35,384 bases of DNA from an uncultured beta proteobacterium (GCA_903885415.1 CAISIP010000228.1:1-35384); one strand, 5' to 3'. Counted from the first letter of the stretch, positions 14,968 to 24,703 are shown. Program-made: numbers and translations. The notes: generated by a model from the sequence alone, not told the origin.

Positions 14968-17900
14968 ATGAGCCATTTTTTAGACCGACTGAACTATTTC
15001 TCCACGCCCCGCGAAAGCTTCTCGGGCGAGCACGGTATGGCGACCGGCGAGGACCGTACCTGGGAAGACGCCTACCGCAACCGCTGGGCGCACGACAAAA
15101 TCGTCCGCTCAACCCACGGCGTGAACTGCACCGGCTCTTGCTCCTGGAAGATCTATGTCAAAGGCGGCATCGTGACCTGGGAAACCCAGCAGACCGACTA
15201 CCCGCGCACGCGCTGGGATATGCCCAACCACGAACCCCGAGGCTGCGCGCGCGGCGCGAGCTACAGCTGGTACCTCTACAGCGCAAACCGGGTCAAGTAT
15301 CCGCTTGTGCGCGCCCGGCTGCTCAAGTACTGGCGCGCAGCGCGACTGGCGCACGACCCCGTGGACGCATGGGCATCGATCGCCGAAAACGACACCCAGC
15401 GGCGCGACTACCAGAGCATCCGCGGGCTCGGCGGCATGGTGCGTGCCAGCTGGGATGAGGTCAACGAGATCATCGCTGCCGCCAATATCTACACCATCAA
15501 GAAGCATGGCCCGGACCGGGTGATCGGTTTCTCGCCGATTCCAGCGATGTCGATGGTCAGCTATGCGGCGGGTTCGCGCTACCTCAGCCTGATCGGCGGC
15601 GTATGCATGAGCTTCTACGACTGGTACTGCGACCTTCCCCCCAGCAGTCCGCAGGTCTGGGGCGAGCAAACCGATGTCCCGGAGTCGGCCGACTGGTACA
15701 ACTCCAGTTTCATCATTGCCTGGGGATCGAACGTACCCCAAACCCGAACGCCGGACGCACACTTTTTTACCGAAGTCCGATACAAGGGTGCAAAGACGGT
15801 CGCCGTCACGCCGGACTACTCCGAAGTCGCCAAGCTCGCCGACATCTGGATGCACCCCAAACAGGGGACCGATGCTGCCGTGGCGATGGCGATGGGCCAT
15901 GTGATTCTCAAGGAGTTCTATTTCCCCGATGGCGGCCGTCCGCGCAGCGCCTACTTCGACGACTATGTGCGGCGCTACACCGATATGCCGATGCTCGTCA
16001 TGCTGCGCGAGCATCAGCTCGCCAACGGCGAGACCGTTCTGGTACCAGACCGCTATGTGCGGGCCAGCGACTTCAACGGTCGACTCGGTCAGGCCAACAA
16101 CCCGGAATGGAAGACGGTAGCCCTCGACGCATCCGGCAAGCTGGTGCTGCCAGTAGGCGCCATCGGCTTTCGCTGGGGACCCGACGGACGCGCCGACGAG
16201 GGCCAGTGGAACCTGGAGGCCAAGGAGGCACGCCACGGCCACCCGGTCAAGCTCAAGCTGTCGGTACGCGAAGGCGAACTCGCGAGTCAAGAGACCGCCC
16301 GGGTGGGCTTCCCCTACTTCGGCGGCATCGTGAGTCCGCACTTTCCCAACAATGCAAGCGGCGACGGTATCAACGATGTGCTGGTGCGTACCGTGCCGGT
16401 CCAGCGCATCGCGCTGGGCCGCGAAGGCGACAAGCGCGACGCACTGGTCGCCACCGTGTTCGACCTTCAGGTCGCCAACTACGGTGTGGCGCGAGGCCTT
16501 CCCGGGGAGATGGCCGCCACCAGCTTCGACGACGACACCCCCTACACGCCCGCCTGGCAGGAACGCATCACGGGAACGCCACGCGCACAGCTGATCACTG
16601 TGGCACGCCAGTTCGCTGAAAACGCCGACAAAACCCATGGCAAGTCGATGGTGATCATCGGCGCGGCGATGAACCACTGGTACCACAGCGACATGAACTA
16701 CCGCGGCGTGATCAACATGCTGATGATGTGCGGCTGCATTGGCCAAAGCGGCGGTGGATGGGCGCACTATGTGGGCCAGGAAAAGCTACGCCCCCAGACC
16801 GGCTGGACCGCACTGGCTTTCGCGCTCGACTGGATCCGTCCGCCGCGGCAGATGAACAGCACCAGTTTCTTCTACGCCCATACCGACCAGTGGCGCTATG
16901 AAAAGCTCGGCATGGAGGAGGTCATCTCCCCGCTGGCCGACAAGAAGTTGTACGCGGGCAGCATGATCGACTACAACGTGCGCGCCGAACGCATGGGATG
17001 GCTTCCGAGCGCGCCACAACTGCAGACCAATCCCCTGCAGGTGGTGCGCGATGCCGCCAGCGCCGGAATGGAACCGAAGGACTACACGGTGCGGGCGCTG
17101 CAGGACGGTTCGCTCGCGATGAGCTGCACCGACCCGGACCACCCCGCCAACTGGCCGCGCAACATGTTTGTATGGCGATCGAACATTCTGGGCTCCAGCG
17201 GCAAAGGACACGAATATTTTCTAAAGCACCTGCTCGGAACCCGTAACGGCGTTCAGGGCAAGGATCTCGGTGCCCAGGAGGCCAAGCCGACCGAGGTCGT
17301 CTGGCACGACAAGGCGCCCGAGGGAAAGCTCGACCTGCTGGTGACGCTGGACTTCCGCATGAGCACCACCTGCCTTTACAGCGACATCGTGCTGCCAACC
17401 GCTACCTGGTACGAGAAGAACGACCTCAACACCAGCGACATGCATCCGTTCATCCATCCGCTGTCCACGGCGGTCGACCCAGCCTGGCAAAGTCGCAGCG
17501 ACTGGGACATCTACAAGGGCTTTGCCAAGAAATTCAGCGAGATCTGCGTCGGCCATCTGGGTGTGGAAAAAGAAGTGGTGCTGACACCGCTGATGCACGA
17601 CACGCCGTCGGAACTCGCGCAGCCCTTCGAGGTACGCGACTGGAAGCGCGGGGAATGCACCCTGATTCCCGGAAAAACCGCACCCAACATTCAGGTCGTC
17701 GAGCGCGACTACCCCAATGTATTCAAACGTTTCACCGCGCTCGGACCACTGTTGAACAAGTCTGGCAACGGCGGCAAGGGCATCGCCTGGAACACCCAGA
17801 CCGAAGTCAGGCAGCTCGGGGAGCTCAGTGGTTTGGTGAGCGACGAAGGTGCCACCCGCGGCATGCCGAGAATTGATACCGATATCGACGCCGCCGAGGT

Positions 17901-18798
17901 GGTTTTGACGCTGGCACCCGAAACCAATGGCCATGTGGCGGTCAAGGCCTGGGCTGCACTCGGCAAGATAACGGGACGCGAGCATACGCATCTGGCGATC
18001 CACCGCGAGGACGAGAAGATTCGCTTCCGCGACATTCAGGCGCAGCCGCGCAAGATCATTTCGTCGCCGACCTGGAGCGGCATCGAGAGCGAGACCGTGT
18101 CGTACAACGCCGGCTACACCAATGTGCACGAAATGATTCCCTGGCGAACACTGACCGGTCGCCAGCACTTTTACATGGACCACCCGTGGATGATCGCGTT
18201 CGGCGAAGGATTCTCCACCTATCGTCCGCCGGTGGACCTCAAGACCACCGCCGGGATCCACGGCATTCGCTCCAATGGCAACCCGGAAATCCTGCTCAAC
18301 TTCATCACGCCGCACCAGAAGTGGGGAATTCACTCGACCTACACCGACAACCTGCTGATGCTCACGCTCAGCCGCGGGGGCCCCTGCATCTGGCTGTCTG
18401 AAGACGATGCCCGCAACGCCGGCATCGTCGACAACGACTGGGTCGAGCTGTTCAACATCAACGGCGCCATCGCGGCGCGGGCCGTGGTCAGCCAGCGGGT
18501 CAATCCCGGCATGGTGCTGATGTACCACGCACAGGAAAAAATCGTCAATACGCCGGGCAGCGAAATCACCGGCACCCGCGGGGGCATTCACAACTCGGTC
18601 ACCCGCATCGTCCTCAAGCCCACCCACATGATCGGCGGCTACGCGCAGTTCAGCTACGGTTTCAACTACTACGGAACCATCGGCACCAACCGCGACGAGT
18701 TCGTCGTCGTACGCAAGATGGTGACGGTCGACTGGCTCGACACGCCGGCCGGCGAAGAACCGGGCCGCCCCATTCAGGCGCAAGGAGAAACAACATGA
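14968..18798 (+). CDS. narG: Respiratory nitrate reductase alpha subunit NarG
   Basis: A 1276-residue catalytic subunit that reduces nitrate to nitrite at a bis-MGD molybdenum centre on the cytoplasmic face of the membrane. The FS0 iron-sulfur cluster ligands are His50, Cys54, Cys58 (THGVNCTGSCSW) and Cys93 (EPRGCARG). Asp222 in WYCDLPP matches the aspartate that coordinates molybdenum in E. coli NarG at the same number. Length and motifs are full and normal. An N-terminal MSHFLDRLNYF start is typical of membrane-bound Nar rather than periplasmic Nap; there is no signal peptide. The gene overlaps narH by 4 bases (ATGA), so the two are translated together. Confidence 0.98.
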   Translation: MSHFLDRLNYFSTPRESFSGEHGMATGEDRTWEDAYRNRWAHDKIVRSTHGVNCTGSCSWKIYVKGGIVTWETQQTDYPRTRWDMPNHEPRGCARGASYSWYLYSANRVKYPLVRARLLKYWRAARLAHDPVDAWASIAENDTQRRDYQSIRGLGGMVRASWDEVNEIIAAANIYTIKKHGPDRVIGFSPIPAMSMVSYAAGSRYLSLIGGVCMSFYDWYCDLPPSSPQVWGEQTDVPESADWYNSSFIIAWGSNVPQTRTPDAHFFTEVRYKGAKTVAVTPDYSEVAKLADIWMHPKQGTDAAVAMAMGHVILKEFYFPDGGRPRSAYFDDYVRRYTDMPMLVMLREHQLANGETVLVPDRYVRASDFNGRLGQANNPEWKTVALDASGKLVLPVGAIGFRWGPDGRADEGQWNLEAKEARHGHPVKLKLSVREGELASQETARVGFPYFGGIVSPHFPNNASGDGINDVLVRTVPVQRIALGREGDKRDALVATVFDLQVANYGVARGLPGEMAATSFDDDTPYTPAWQERITGTPRAQLITVARQFAENADKTHGKSMVIIGAAMNHWYHSDMNYRGVINMLMMCGCIGQSGGGWAHYVGQEKLRPQTGWTALAFALDWIRPPRQMNSTSFFYAHTDQWRYEKLGMEEVISPLADKKLYAGSMIDYNVRAERMGWLPSAPQLQTNPLQVVRDAASAGMEPKDYTVRALQDGSLAMSCTDPDHPANWPRNMFVWRSNILGSSGKGHEYFLKHLLGTRNGVQGKDLGAQEAKPTEVVWHDKAPEGKLDLLVTLDFRMSTTCLYSDIVLPTATWYEKNDLNTSDMHPFIHPLSTAVDPAWQSRSDWDIYKGFAKKFSEICVGHLGVEKEVVLTPLMHDTPSELAQPFEVRDWKRGECTLIPGKTAPNIQVVERDYPNVFKRFTALGPLLNKSGNGGKGIAWNTQTEVRQLGELSGLVSDEGATRGMPRIDTDIDAAEVVLTLAPETNGHVAVKAWAALGKITGREHTHLAIHREDEKIRFRDIQAQPRKIISSPTWSGIESETVSYNAGYTNVHEMIPWRTLTGRQHFYMDHPWMIAFGEGFSTYRPPVDLKTTAGIHGIRSNGNPEILLNFITPHQKWGIHSTYTDNLLMLTLSRGGPCIWLSEDDARNAGIVDNDWVELFNINGAIAARAVVSQRVNPGMVLMYHAQEKIVNTPGSEITGTRGGIHNSVTRIVLKPTHMIGGYAQFSYGFNYYGTIGTNRDEFVVVRKMVTVDWLDTPAGEEPGRPIQAQGETT

Positions 18799-20327
18799 AG
18801 GTCCGCGCGCAAATTGGCATGGTACTCAACCTCGATAAATGCATCGGTTGCCACACCTGCTCCGTCACCTGCAAAAACGTCTGGACCAGCCGACCAGGCA
18901 TGGAGTACGCCTGGTTCAACAACGTCGAGACCAAGCCCGGCATCGGCTACCCGAAGGAGTGGGAAAACCAAGACAAGTGGAACGGCGGCTGGAAGCGCAA
19001 GACCAACGGCAGCATCGAACCGCGCCAGGGCGCCAAATGGAAACTGCTGATGCGCATCTTTGCCAACCCGAACCTGCCGCAAATCGACGACTACTACGAG
19101 CCCTTCACTTTCGACTACGACCATCTGCAAAGCGCACCCGAGATGAAAGCGCCTCCGACGGCACGGCCGCGCAGCCTGATCACCGGCAAACGGATGGACA
19201 AGATCGTCTGGGGCCCGAATTGGGAGGAAATCCTGGGCGGAGAGTTCGCCAAGCGCAGCAAGGACAAGAACCTCGACGGCTTCGAGCAGATGCAAAAAGA
19301 CATGCTCGGCCAGTTCGAGAACACCTTCATGATGTATTTGCCGCGTTTGTGCGAACACTGCTTGAACCCGGCCTGCGTCGCAAGTTGTCCGTCGGGTTCG
19401 ATCTACAAGCGCGAAGAGGACGGCATCGTGCTGATCGACCAGGACAAGTGCCGCGGCTGGCGCATGTGTGTGTCGGGATGCCCTTACAAGAAAATCTATT
19501 ACAACTGGAAGAGCGGCAAGGCGGAGAAGTGTATTTTTTGCTACCCGCGCATCGAGGCCGGCCAACCCACCGTGTGCAGCGAGACATGTGTGGGTCGCAT
19601 ACGCTACCTGGGCGTCCTGCTGTACGATGCCGACCGCATCGAGGCTGCCGCCAGTGTGGAGCACGACCGCGACCTGTACCAGAGCCAGCTCGACATCTTC
19701 CTCGACCCGAACGACCCGCAGGTAATCGCACAGGCGGCCATCGACGGCGTGCCCGACAAATGGATGGAGGCGGCGCGCAATAGCCCGGTCTACAAGATGG
19801 CGGTGCAATGGAAGGTGGCGCTGCCACTGCATCCGGAGTACCGCACGCTGCCGATGGTCTGGTATGTGCCGCCGCTATCGCCGATTTCCGCTGCAGCCAA
19901 TGCCGGCGAGGTCGGGGTCAACGGGGACATTCCCGACGTGCAGCAGCTGCGCATTCCGGTGAAGTACCTGGCCAACTTGCTCACAGCCGGCGACACCGCG
20001 CCGGTGGTGCGCGCACTGGAGCGCATGCTGGCGATGCGCGCGTACCAGCGGGCAAAGCATGTGGACCAGCGCATCAATCTCGCCGTCCTGCAGCAGGTGG
20101 GGATCAGCCAGGCCGAAGTCGAGGAGATGTACCAGGTCATGGCGATCGCCAACTACGAAGACCGCTTTGTCATACCCAGCACGCACCGGGAGTACGCCGA
20201 GGACACTTTCAACATGCGCGGAGGCTGCGGCTTTAGCTTCGGCAACGGTTGCTCGGAAGGCATCGGCGAAACCAGTCTTTTCGGCAGCGCGAAAAAACGC
20301 ACTATTCCCATCCGGGCGGAGGTTTGA
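18795..20327 (+). CDS. narH: Respiratory nitrate reductase beta subunit NarH
   Basis: A 510-residue iron-sulfur subunit that carries electrons from NarI haems to NarG. Four cysteine groups are seen: Cys16/19/22/26 (CIGCHTCSVTC), Cys186/189/194/198 (CEHCLNPACVASC), Cys219/225/229 with Trp222 (CRGWRMCVSGC) and Cys246/249/261/265. The tryptophan in place of a cysteine in the third group is the known mark of the [3Fe-4S] cluster of NarH, with the other three being [4Fe-4S]. It is cytoplasmic, with no signal sequence. It overlaps narG and is followed after 2 bases by narJ. Confidence 0.98.
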   Translation: MKVRAQIGMVLNLDKCIGCHTCSVTCKNVWTSRPGMEYAWFNNVETKPGIGYPKEWENQDKWNGGWKRKTNGSIEPRQGAKWKLLMRIFANPNLPQIDDYYEPFTFDYDHLQSAPEMKAPPTARPRSLITGKRMDKIVWGPNWEEILGGEFAKRSKDKNLDGFEQMQKDMLGQFENTFMMYLPRLCEHCLNPACVASCPSGSIYKREEDGIVLIDQDKCRGWRMCVSGCPYKKIYYNWKSGKAEKCIFCYPRIEAGQPTVCSETCVGRIRYLGVLLYDADRIEAAASVEHDRDLYQSQLDIFLDPNDPQVIAQAAIDGVPDKWMEAARNSPVYKMAVQWKVALPLHPEYRTLPMVWYVPPLSPISAAANAGEVGVNGDIPDVQQLRIPVKYLANLLTAGDTAPVVRALERMLAMRAYQRAKHVDQRINLAVLQQVGISQAEVEEMYQVMAIANYEDRFVIPSTHREYAEDTFNMRGGCGFSFGNGCSEGIGETSLFGSAKKRTIPIRAEV

Positions 20328-20329
20328 CC

Positions 20330-21049
20330 ATGTCTTCTGTTTGCAATCGAACAACGCCAGCTGCGCGCAGCCTGCGCGTTCTGGCTGCCCTGCTGGGCTA
20401 CCCCGACGCTGAACGGCGTGGCTTTCTGCCGCAAATGGGCCAAGTGCTGCGGCAGGAAGCGGCGCTTTCAGCCGCAGCAGTCAGCGCGATCGAAGTTCTG
20501 ATCGGCGAACTGGCCGGCGGCGATCCGCTGGACGTGGAGGCCGACTATGTCGCGCTGTTTGACCGCGGTCGAGCCACCTCGCTGCACCTGTTCGAACATG
20601 TGCACGGGGACTCACGCGAGCGGGGCCCGGCCATGGTCGACCTGGCGCAAACCTACGCGCAGGCCGGGTTATTGCTGGCACCTGGCGAGTTGCCGGACTA
20701 CCTTCCGGTGGTGCTGGAGTTCGTGTCGACCCAGCCCGCGGCCGAGGCGCAGGCTTTTCTGGCGGAGATGGCGCATATCTTCGGCGCCATTTTTTCGGCA
20801 TTGCAGCAGCGCGGCAGTCCGTACGCCTGCGTGCTGGGTGCACTGCTGGAAATTGCCGGCGAGCCGATCGTGGCATCGGCGCCACTGGCAGGGCCGGAGC
20901 CGGAACAGGGCCTCGACGCGACCTGGGCCGAACCGCTGGCATTTGACGGCTGTTCGACCAAGGGACAGGCCAAGCCCGGTCAGGAACAGGTGCTGCATTT
21001 CGTCCCGCGCACGCAGCCGCACAGCGCCCAACCAGGGGCAGCAGCATGA
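20330..21049 (+). CDS. narJ: Nitrate reductase assembly chaperone NarJ
   Basis: A 239-residue TorD/DmsD/NarJ-type chaperone that holds apo-NarG while the molybdenum cofactor and iron-sulfur clusters are inserted. The all-helical body with AALLGYPDAERR, DYVALFDRGRATSLHLFEHVHGDSRERGPAMVDL (spread over about 70-105) and YLPVVLEFVS is characteristic. It is not part of the final enzyme. ATG 20330 lies 2 bases after the narH stop and gives a normal N-terminus; the upstream open frame lies within narH. The 3' end overlaps narI in an ATGA junction. Confidence 0.95.
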   Translation: MSSVCNRTTPAARSLRVLAALLGYPDAERRGFLPQMGQVLRQEAALSAAAVSAIEVLIGELAGGDPLDVEADYVALFDRGRATSLHLFEHVHGDSRERGPAMVDLAQTYAQAGLLLAPGELPDYLPVVLEFVSTQPAAEAQAFLAEMAHIFGAIFSALQQRGSPYACVLGALLEIAGEPIVASAPLAGPEPEQGLDATWAEPLAFDGCSTKGQAKPGQEQVLHFVPRTQPHSAQPGAAA

Positions 21050-21789
21050 GCAACATGCAGGTCTACCTGCACCACTTTGCGTTCGTCGTGTACCCCTACA
21101 TCTGCCTGTCGGTCTTCCTGATGGGGAGTCTGGCCCGCTTTGACCGGGACCAGTACACTTGGAAGAGCGATTCCTCCCAGCTGCTACGGGCAGGATCGCT
21201 GCGCTGGGGCAGCAATCTGTTTCATGTCGGCATCCTGTTCCTGTTCTTTGGCCACTTCGCCGGGTTGCTGACGCCACACTGGATTTACGAACACTTCATC
21301 ACGCCGCAGAACAAGCAACTGGTGGCCGTCTATTCGGGCGGGACTGCGGGACTGGTGTGTTTTGTCGGCCTGAGCTTGCTGCTGCATCGGCGACTGTTCG
21401 ATCCACGCATCCGGCTCACCAGCCACCGCAGCGATATCGCGATCTTGCTGATCTTGTGGTTTCAGCTGGTGATCGGTCTTGCGACCCTGCCGCTTTCGCT
21501 CGGACACCCGGACGGCAGTGCGATGCTCGCGCTGTCCGACTGGGCCCAACGCGTTGTGACTCTGCGTCCGAATGCCGATGGCCTACTGAATCTGGACTGG
21601 CCCTTCAAGCTGCACCTGGTGCTGGGCATGACGATATTCTTGCTATTCCCGTTCAGCCGGCTGGTTCATGTATGGAGCGGCTTTGCCACGGTCGCATTCC
21701 TTTTCCGTCCCCACCAGTTGGTGCGTAGCCGCCGTTTGAACCTGCCGGCCGGCCATAACCAGCCGCACCAGCGCAGCGCCCATCTCTGA
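21046..21789 (+). CDS. narI: Respiratory nitrate reductase gamma subunit NarI
   Basis: A 247-residue membrane cytochrome b with about five transmembrane helices that oxidises quinol and passes electrons to NarH. The four haem b ligands are visible as His60 and His70 (NLFHVGILFLFFGH) and His190 and His208 (FKLHLVLG, SRLVHVW), in the same arrangement as E. coli NarI (His56, 66, 187, 205). The C-terminal tail is cytoplasmic and arginine/histidine-rich. It overlaps narJ by 4 bases and is followed after 24 bases by a parvulin gene, so the unit probably extends past narI. Confidence 0.97.
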   Translation: MSNMQVYLHHFAFVVYPYICLSVFLMGSLARFDRDQYTWKSDSSQLLRAGSLRWGSNLFHVGILFLFFGHFAGLLTPHWIYEHFITPQNKQLVAVYSGGTAGLVCFVGLSLLLHRRLFDPRIRLTSHRSDIAILLILWFQLVIGLATLPLSLGHPDGSAMLALSDWAQRVVTLRPNADGLLNLDWPFKLHLVLGMTIFLLFPFSRLVHVWSGFATVAFLFRPHQLVRSRRLNLPAGHNQPHQRSAHL

Positions 21790-21813
21790 AACCGCAACCA
21801 CGAGAAGCAATCC

Positions 21814-22629
21814 ATGTCACCCGACACACCCTGCGTTGATCACACGCCAGCACCCCCCGGTGCCTCGCCGGTGGCGACGGTCAACGGTGTGCCGCTGCAC
21901 ACCGCCCAATCAATCCCGGACACCGGCACGCTTCGCCAGCGCGCCTGCACCGAGCTGCTGCGGCAAGCGGCTCAGGAAGCTGGGCTGCTGTCCAACGATG
22001 ACCAGGCCAATACCGACGGCGTATGCACCGAGGCTGCGAGCGACGCCATCGAGGCGCTGCTCGACAGCGCATTACAGATACCCGAGGCGTCCGATGCAGC
22101 GTGTCGTCGCCACCACGCCGCACACGCCAGACGCTACCGCAGTGGCGAGAAAGTCCGCGCCCGCCACATTTTGTTCGCCGTCACGCCAGGCGTCGATGTG
22201 CAAGCGCTTCGCAACCGCGCAGAAGCCTGCCTGCTCGACCTGCGTTGCCACGTTGGCGCGCAGGACGACTGCTTTGCCAGCGCCGCACGGGAGTTGTCGA
22301 ATTGCCCTAGCGCGGCGCTAGGCGGCGAACTGGGCTGGCTGAGCGCGGCCGACTGCGCGGCGGAATTTTCCAAAGAGCTGCTCGGGCATCCAGGGGTCGG
22401 CGTGCTGCCGCACTTGGTGCACAGCCGCTTCGGACTGCATGTGGTCGAGGTGCTGCAGCGCGAACCCGGCCTTGCCCAGGACTACGCTGCGGTCAGCGGC
22501 GCAGTCGCCATGGAACTGCGCCAGCAAAGCTATGTGACCGCGTTGCGCCAGTACCTGCTGCTGCTTGCAGGCAGCGCCACCGTGCAAGGGGTGGACCTTG
22601 AGTCGACGGACACGCCCCTAGTGCAGTGA
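21814..22629 (+). CDS. Parvulin-type peptidyl-prolyl isomerase linked to nar genes
   Basis: A 271-residue protein with a PpiC rotamase domain at about 112-216 (VRARHILFAVTPGVD, SNCPSAALGGELGWLS, RFGLHVVEVL). The N-terminal part is helical and resembles NifM/SurA-type chaperone segments. There is no signal peptide, so unlike SurA or PpiD it is predicted to be cytoplasmic, where NarG and NarH mature. Such a gene commonly follows narI in Burkholderiales nar clusters; a role in enzyme assembly is inference. Nine cysteines (7, 45, 71, 97, 139, 145, 153, 164, 181) are unusual for this fold. It is convergent with the acyl-CoA ligase gene. Confidence 0.87.
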   Translation: MSPDTPCVDHTPAPPGASPVATVNGVPLHTAQSIPDTGTLRQRACTELLRQAAQEAGLLSNDDQANTDGVCTEAASDAIEALLDSALQIPEASDAACRRHHAAHARRYRSGEKVRARHILFAVTPGVDVQALRNRAEACLLDLRCHVGAQDDCFASAARELSNCPSAALGGELGWLSAADCAAEFSKELLGHPGVGVLPHLVHSRFGLHVVEVLQREPGLAQDYAAVSGAVAMELRQQSYVTALRQYLLLLAGSATVQGVDLESTDTPLVQ

Positions 22630-22657
22630 GCGCTTCGCCGCCACTCGGCCATGCGCC

Positions 22658-22683
22658 CGGGGCCGCCCCGCACGCGCGTGCGG
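22658..22683. terminator. Overlapping GC-rich palindromes between convergent genes
   Basis: CGGGG-CCG-CCCCG (22658-22670) is a 5-bp hairpin with a 3-base loop. It overlaps a perfect 16-base palindrome, CCGCACGCGCGTGCGG (22668-22683). Both lie in the 57-base gap between the convergent parvulin and acyl-CoA ligase genes. There is no T-run, so a role as a bidirectional terminator is likely from position only. Confidence 0.4.
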
Positions 22684-22686
22684 TCG

Positions 22687-24411
22687 CTAGGAATTTTCCG
22701 CCTCCTGAAGCTGGCGCCACATCACCTTGCCGCTGCCGCTCTTTGGCAACGCGTCGACAAAGGCCACCATTCGCGGCGCCTTGTAAACCGCCATGGTGGC
22801 ATGGCACCAGCGGACGATATCCTGCTCGCTGACGGTTCCACGGCACGAAGGCCGCAAAACCACAATCGCCTTGACGGTCTCGCCGCGGTAGCTGTCTTTT
22901 GCCGCAATCACGCAGGCCTCCTGGATGGCCGGGTGGCCAAACAGGAGCGCTTCCACCTCGGCCGGCCACCCTTTGAAGCCCGACGCGTTGATCATCCGCT
23001 TGAGCCGGTCGGTGATGAAGAAATAGCCGTCCTGATCGATCCGGCCAAGGTCGCCCGATCGGAAGAAGCGCTTGCCGTCGATCGTGATGAAGGCCGCCGC
23101 CGTGGCTTCCGGTCGCTTCCAATAGCCAAGGAAGTTCTGTGGGCCGCAAATCACAATTTCGCCCTGCTCTCCGACCGGCATTTCCTGCAGCGTCTGCGGA
23201 TCGACTACCCGCGCGTCGGTTCCCATATAGGGGATTCCAAGGCACTGTTGCTTGCCCGCGCCGTAGGGGTTGAAATGCGATGGCGCTGCGGTCTCTGTCA
23301 GCCCATAGCCCTCCAGGTAGTGCAGTCCATAACGCTCCAAAAGGCGTTGCGCGACGGCCTGCGGCATGGCCGCGCCGCCGCCGCCAATATGCACGATCGA
23401 CGACAGGTCGTACTGCTCGAGATTCGGACTCGCCAGCAGGTCGATCACCATGGTCGGTATATTGGCCCAATGCGTTACACGGCAGGCGGCGATCAGCCGT
23501 CCCGCAAGCTCGCGGTCCCACCGCGGCATGATGACCAAAGTCGCCCCTACATAGATGGCGCAGTGCATCACGCTGACCATCCCGGTCACATGAAACATCG
23601 GCACCACCGCCAGCGACACATTGTCGGCCGATGTTGCGCCCAGCAGCGCCGCCGCCGCCACCTGGTGCATGACGCTCGCGTGTGCGTGCATGCAGCCCTT
23701 GGGAAGCCCGGTGGTGCCGCTGGTGTAGGGCAGCAGCGCAAGGTCGCCTGGCTCGGCCTCGTGCGCGAGCTTATCGACGCTGCAGGCCAGCGCCTGTGCC
23801 CAGTCGATGACTGTGCCGCCCAGTAGTTCCGGGGCCCGGTGGCGCCGCGTTAACCAATCCATCCAGGCAGCAGGCGGCGCCTGCTCACCCTGCACCCGTT
23901 CATCGAAGGCATCGGCGAAATGCGTCACGATCACATGCGACAGGCGCTGCGGGGGCTCCAGCGCGTTGCTGGCACGGGCGAGTTCGTCCGCCAGGTCGGC
24001 GGTGGTGATAGCGCAGCGAGCGTCCGGGTCGGCAATGTAGTGCTTGAGTTCCTCACAGCGGTTCATCGGGTTGACCGGGACCACCACCGCGCCGGCGCGC
24101 AATATGGCCCAATGCGCGGCCACCAGTTGGGGACAGTTCTGCATGTTGAGCAGAACCCGATCACCCACTCGCACGCCGATCTGGTGCAAGAAAGAAGCAA
24201 GCCGCTGCGCCTGTTCGTCCAACTGCCGGTAGCTGAGCACCGAGCCGAAGAACACCAGAGCGGCCTTGTCGGGATAGCGCATGGCGCTGACGGACAGGTT
24301 GTGCCACAGCGCGGTCGCCGGTGGCGTGATGCGCCACGGCGTGCGCTTGGGCCAGAATGTGTGGTGCGCGCGAAACGCAGAACGGTCCGCCGGAGATGAT
24401 GGGAAGGTCAT
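22687..24411 (-). CDS. AMP-binding acyl-CoA ligase (long/medium-chain fatty-acid type)
   Basis: A 574-residue ANL-superfamily enzyme that activates a carboxylic acid as acyl-AMP and then acyl-CoA. The ATP-binding loop YTSGTTGLPKG is at 229-239, with YGLTET (369-374), Asp454 in SGDLGRID, Arg469 in ITDRLKRMI, and the C-terminal catalytic Lys562 in KSGSGKVMWR. The ligand pocket does not let me name the acid; the overall pattern is closest to fatty acyl-CoA synthetases. ATG 24411 has AGGAG 8 bases upstream; the frame continues upstream to 24483 but without a site. It is divergent from the amino-acid ABC operon across 292 bases and convergent with the nar parvulin gene. Confidence 0.88.
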   Translation of the reverse strand: MTFPSSPADRSAFRAHHTFWPKRTPWRITPPATALWHNLSVSAMRYPDKAALVFFGSVLSYRQLDEQAQRLASFLHQIGVRVGDRVLLNMQNCPQLVAAHWAILRAGAVVVPVNPMNRCEELKHYIADPDARCAITTADLADELARASNALEPPQRLSHVIVTHFADAFDERVQGEQAPPAAWMDWLTRRHRAPELLGGTVIDWAQALACSVDKLAHEAEPGDLALLPYTSGTTGLPKGCMHAHASVMHQVAAAALLGATSADNVSLAVVPMFHVTGMVSVMHCAIYVGATLVIMPRWDRELAGRLIAACRVTHWANIPTMVIDLLASPNLEQYDLSSIVHIGGGGAAMPQAVAQRLLERYGLHYLEGYGLTETAAPSHFNPYGAGKQQCLGIPYMGTDARVVDPQTLQEMPVGEQGEIVICGPQNFLGYWKRPEATAAAFITIDGKRFFRSGDLGRIDQDGYFFITDRLKRMINASGFKGWPAEVEALLFGHPAIQEACVIAAKDSYRGETVKAIVVLRPSCRGTVSEQDIVRWCHATMAVYKAPRMVAFVDALPKSGSGKVMWRQLQEAENS

Positions 24412-24703
24412 GGAGTACGCTCCTATCGGTGGTTTGCGTCGGACTTCCATCGGAGCATAAGGGCAGCGCCCCGGCACCATCAAGGTGCGCCATCGCGCGC
24501 CGCCCGCTGTCCTTGGGGGCGCCCGCTCGTGCCGCGCAAGACGATGTGGCCCGCGCCTGCCATGCCCAGAAATTGCAGGGGGTTGCCGCCTAAACTCTGT
24601 TATTGGCCGGTGGCAAAGGCGATATAGTTGTCAGTCCTGCATTGCACCTGATCAATAATAGGCGGCAATTCCGATTTTCCGTTTCTTAACTGGAGTACAT
24701 GCC
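24412..24703. other. Divergent intergenic region, acyl-CoA ligase and aapJ
   Basis: This 292-base gap must contain promoters for both divergent genes. The last 110 bases are AT-rich compared with the flanks. They contain TATAGT (near 24624), TTGTCA shortly after, and AATAATA before the aapJ leader. None of these pairs with a second hexamer at a good spacing, so I cannot name a promoter. GGAG lies 8 bases before the aapJ start. I see no ORF or terminator hairpin here. Confidence 0.4.

Noticed and set aside
15109..16767. 552-codon minus-strand frame, with a further one at 17221-18783
   Set aside because: Both are shadows of narG, in the phase typical for high-GC genes.
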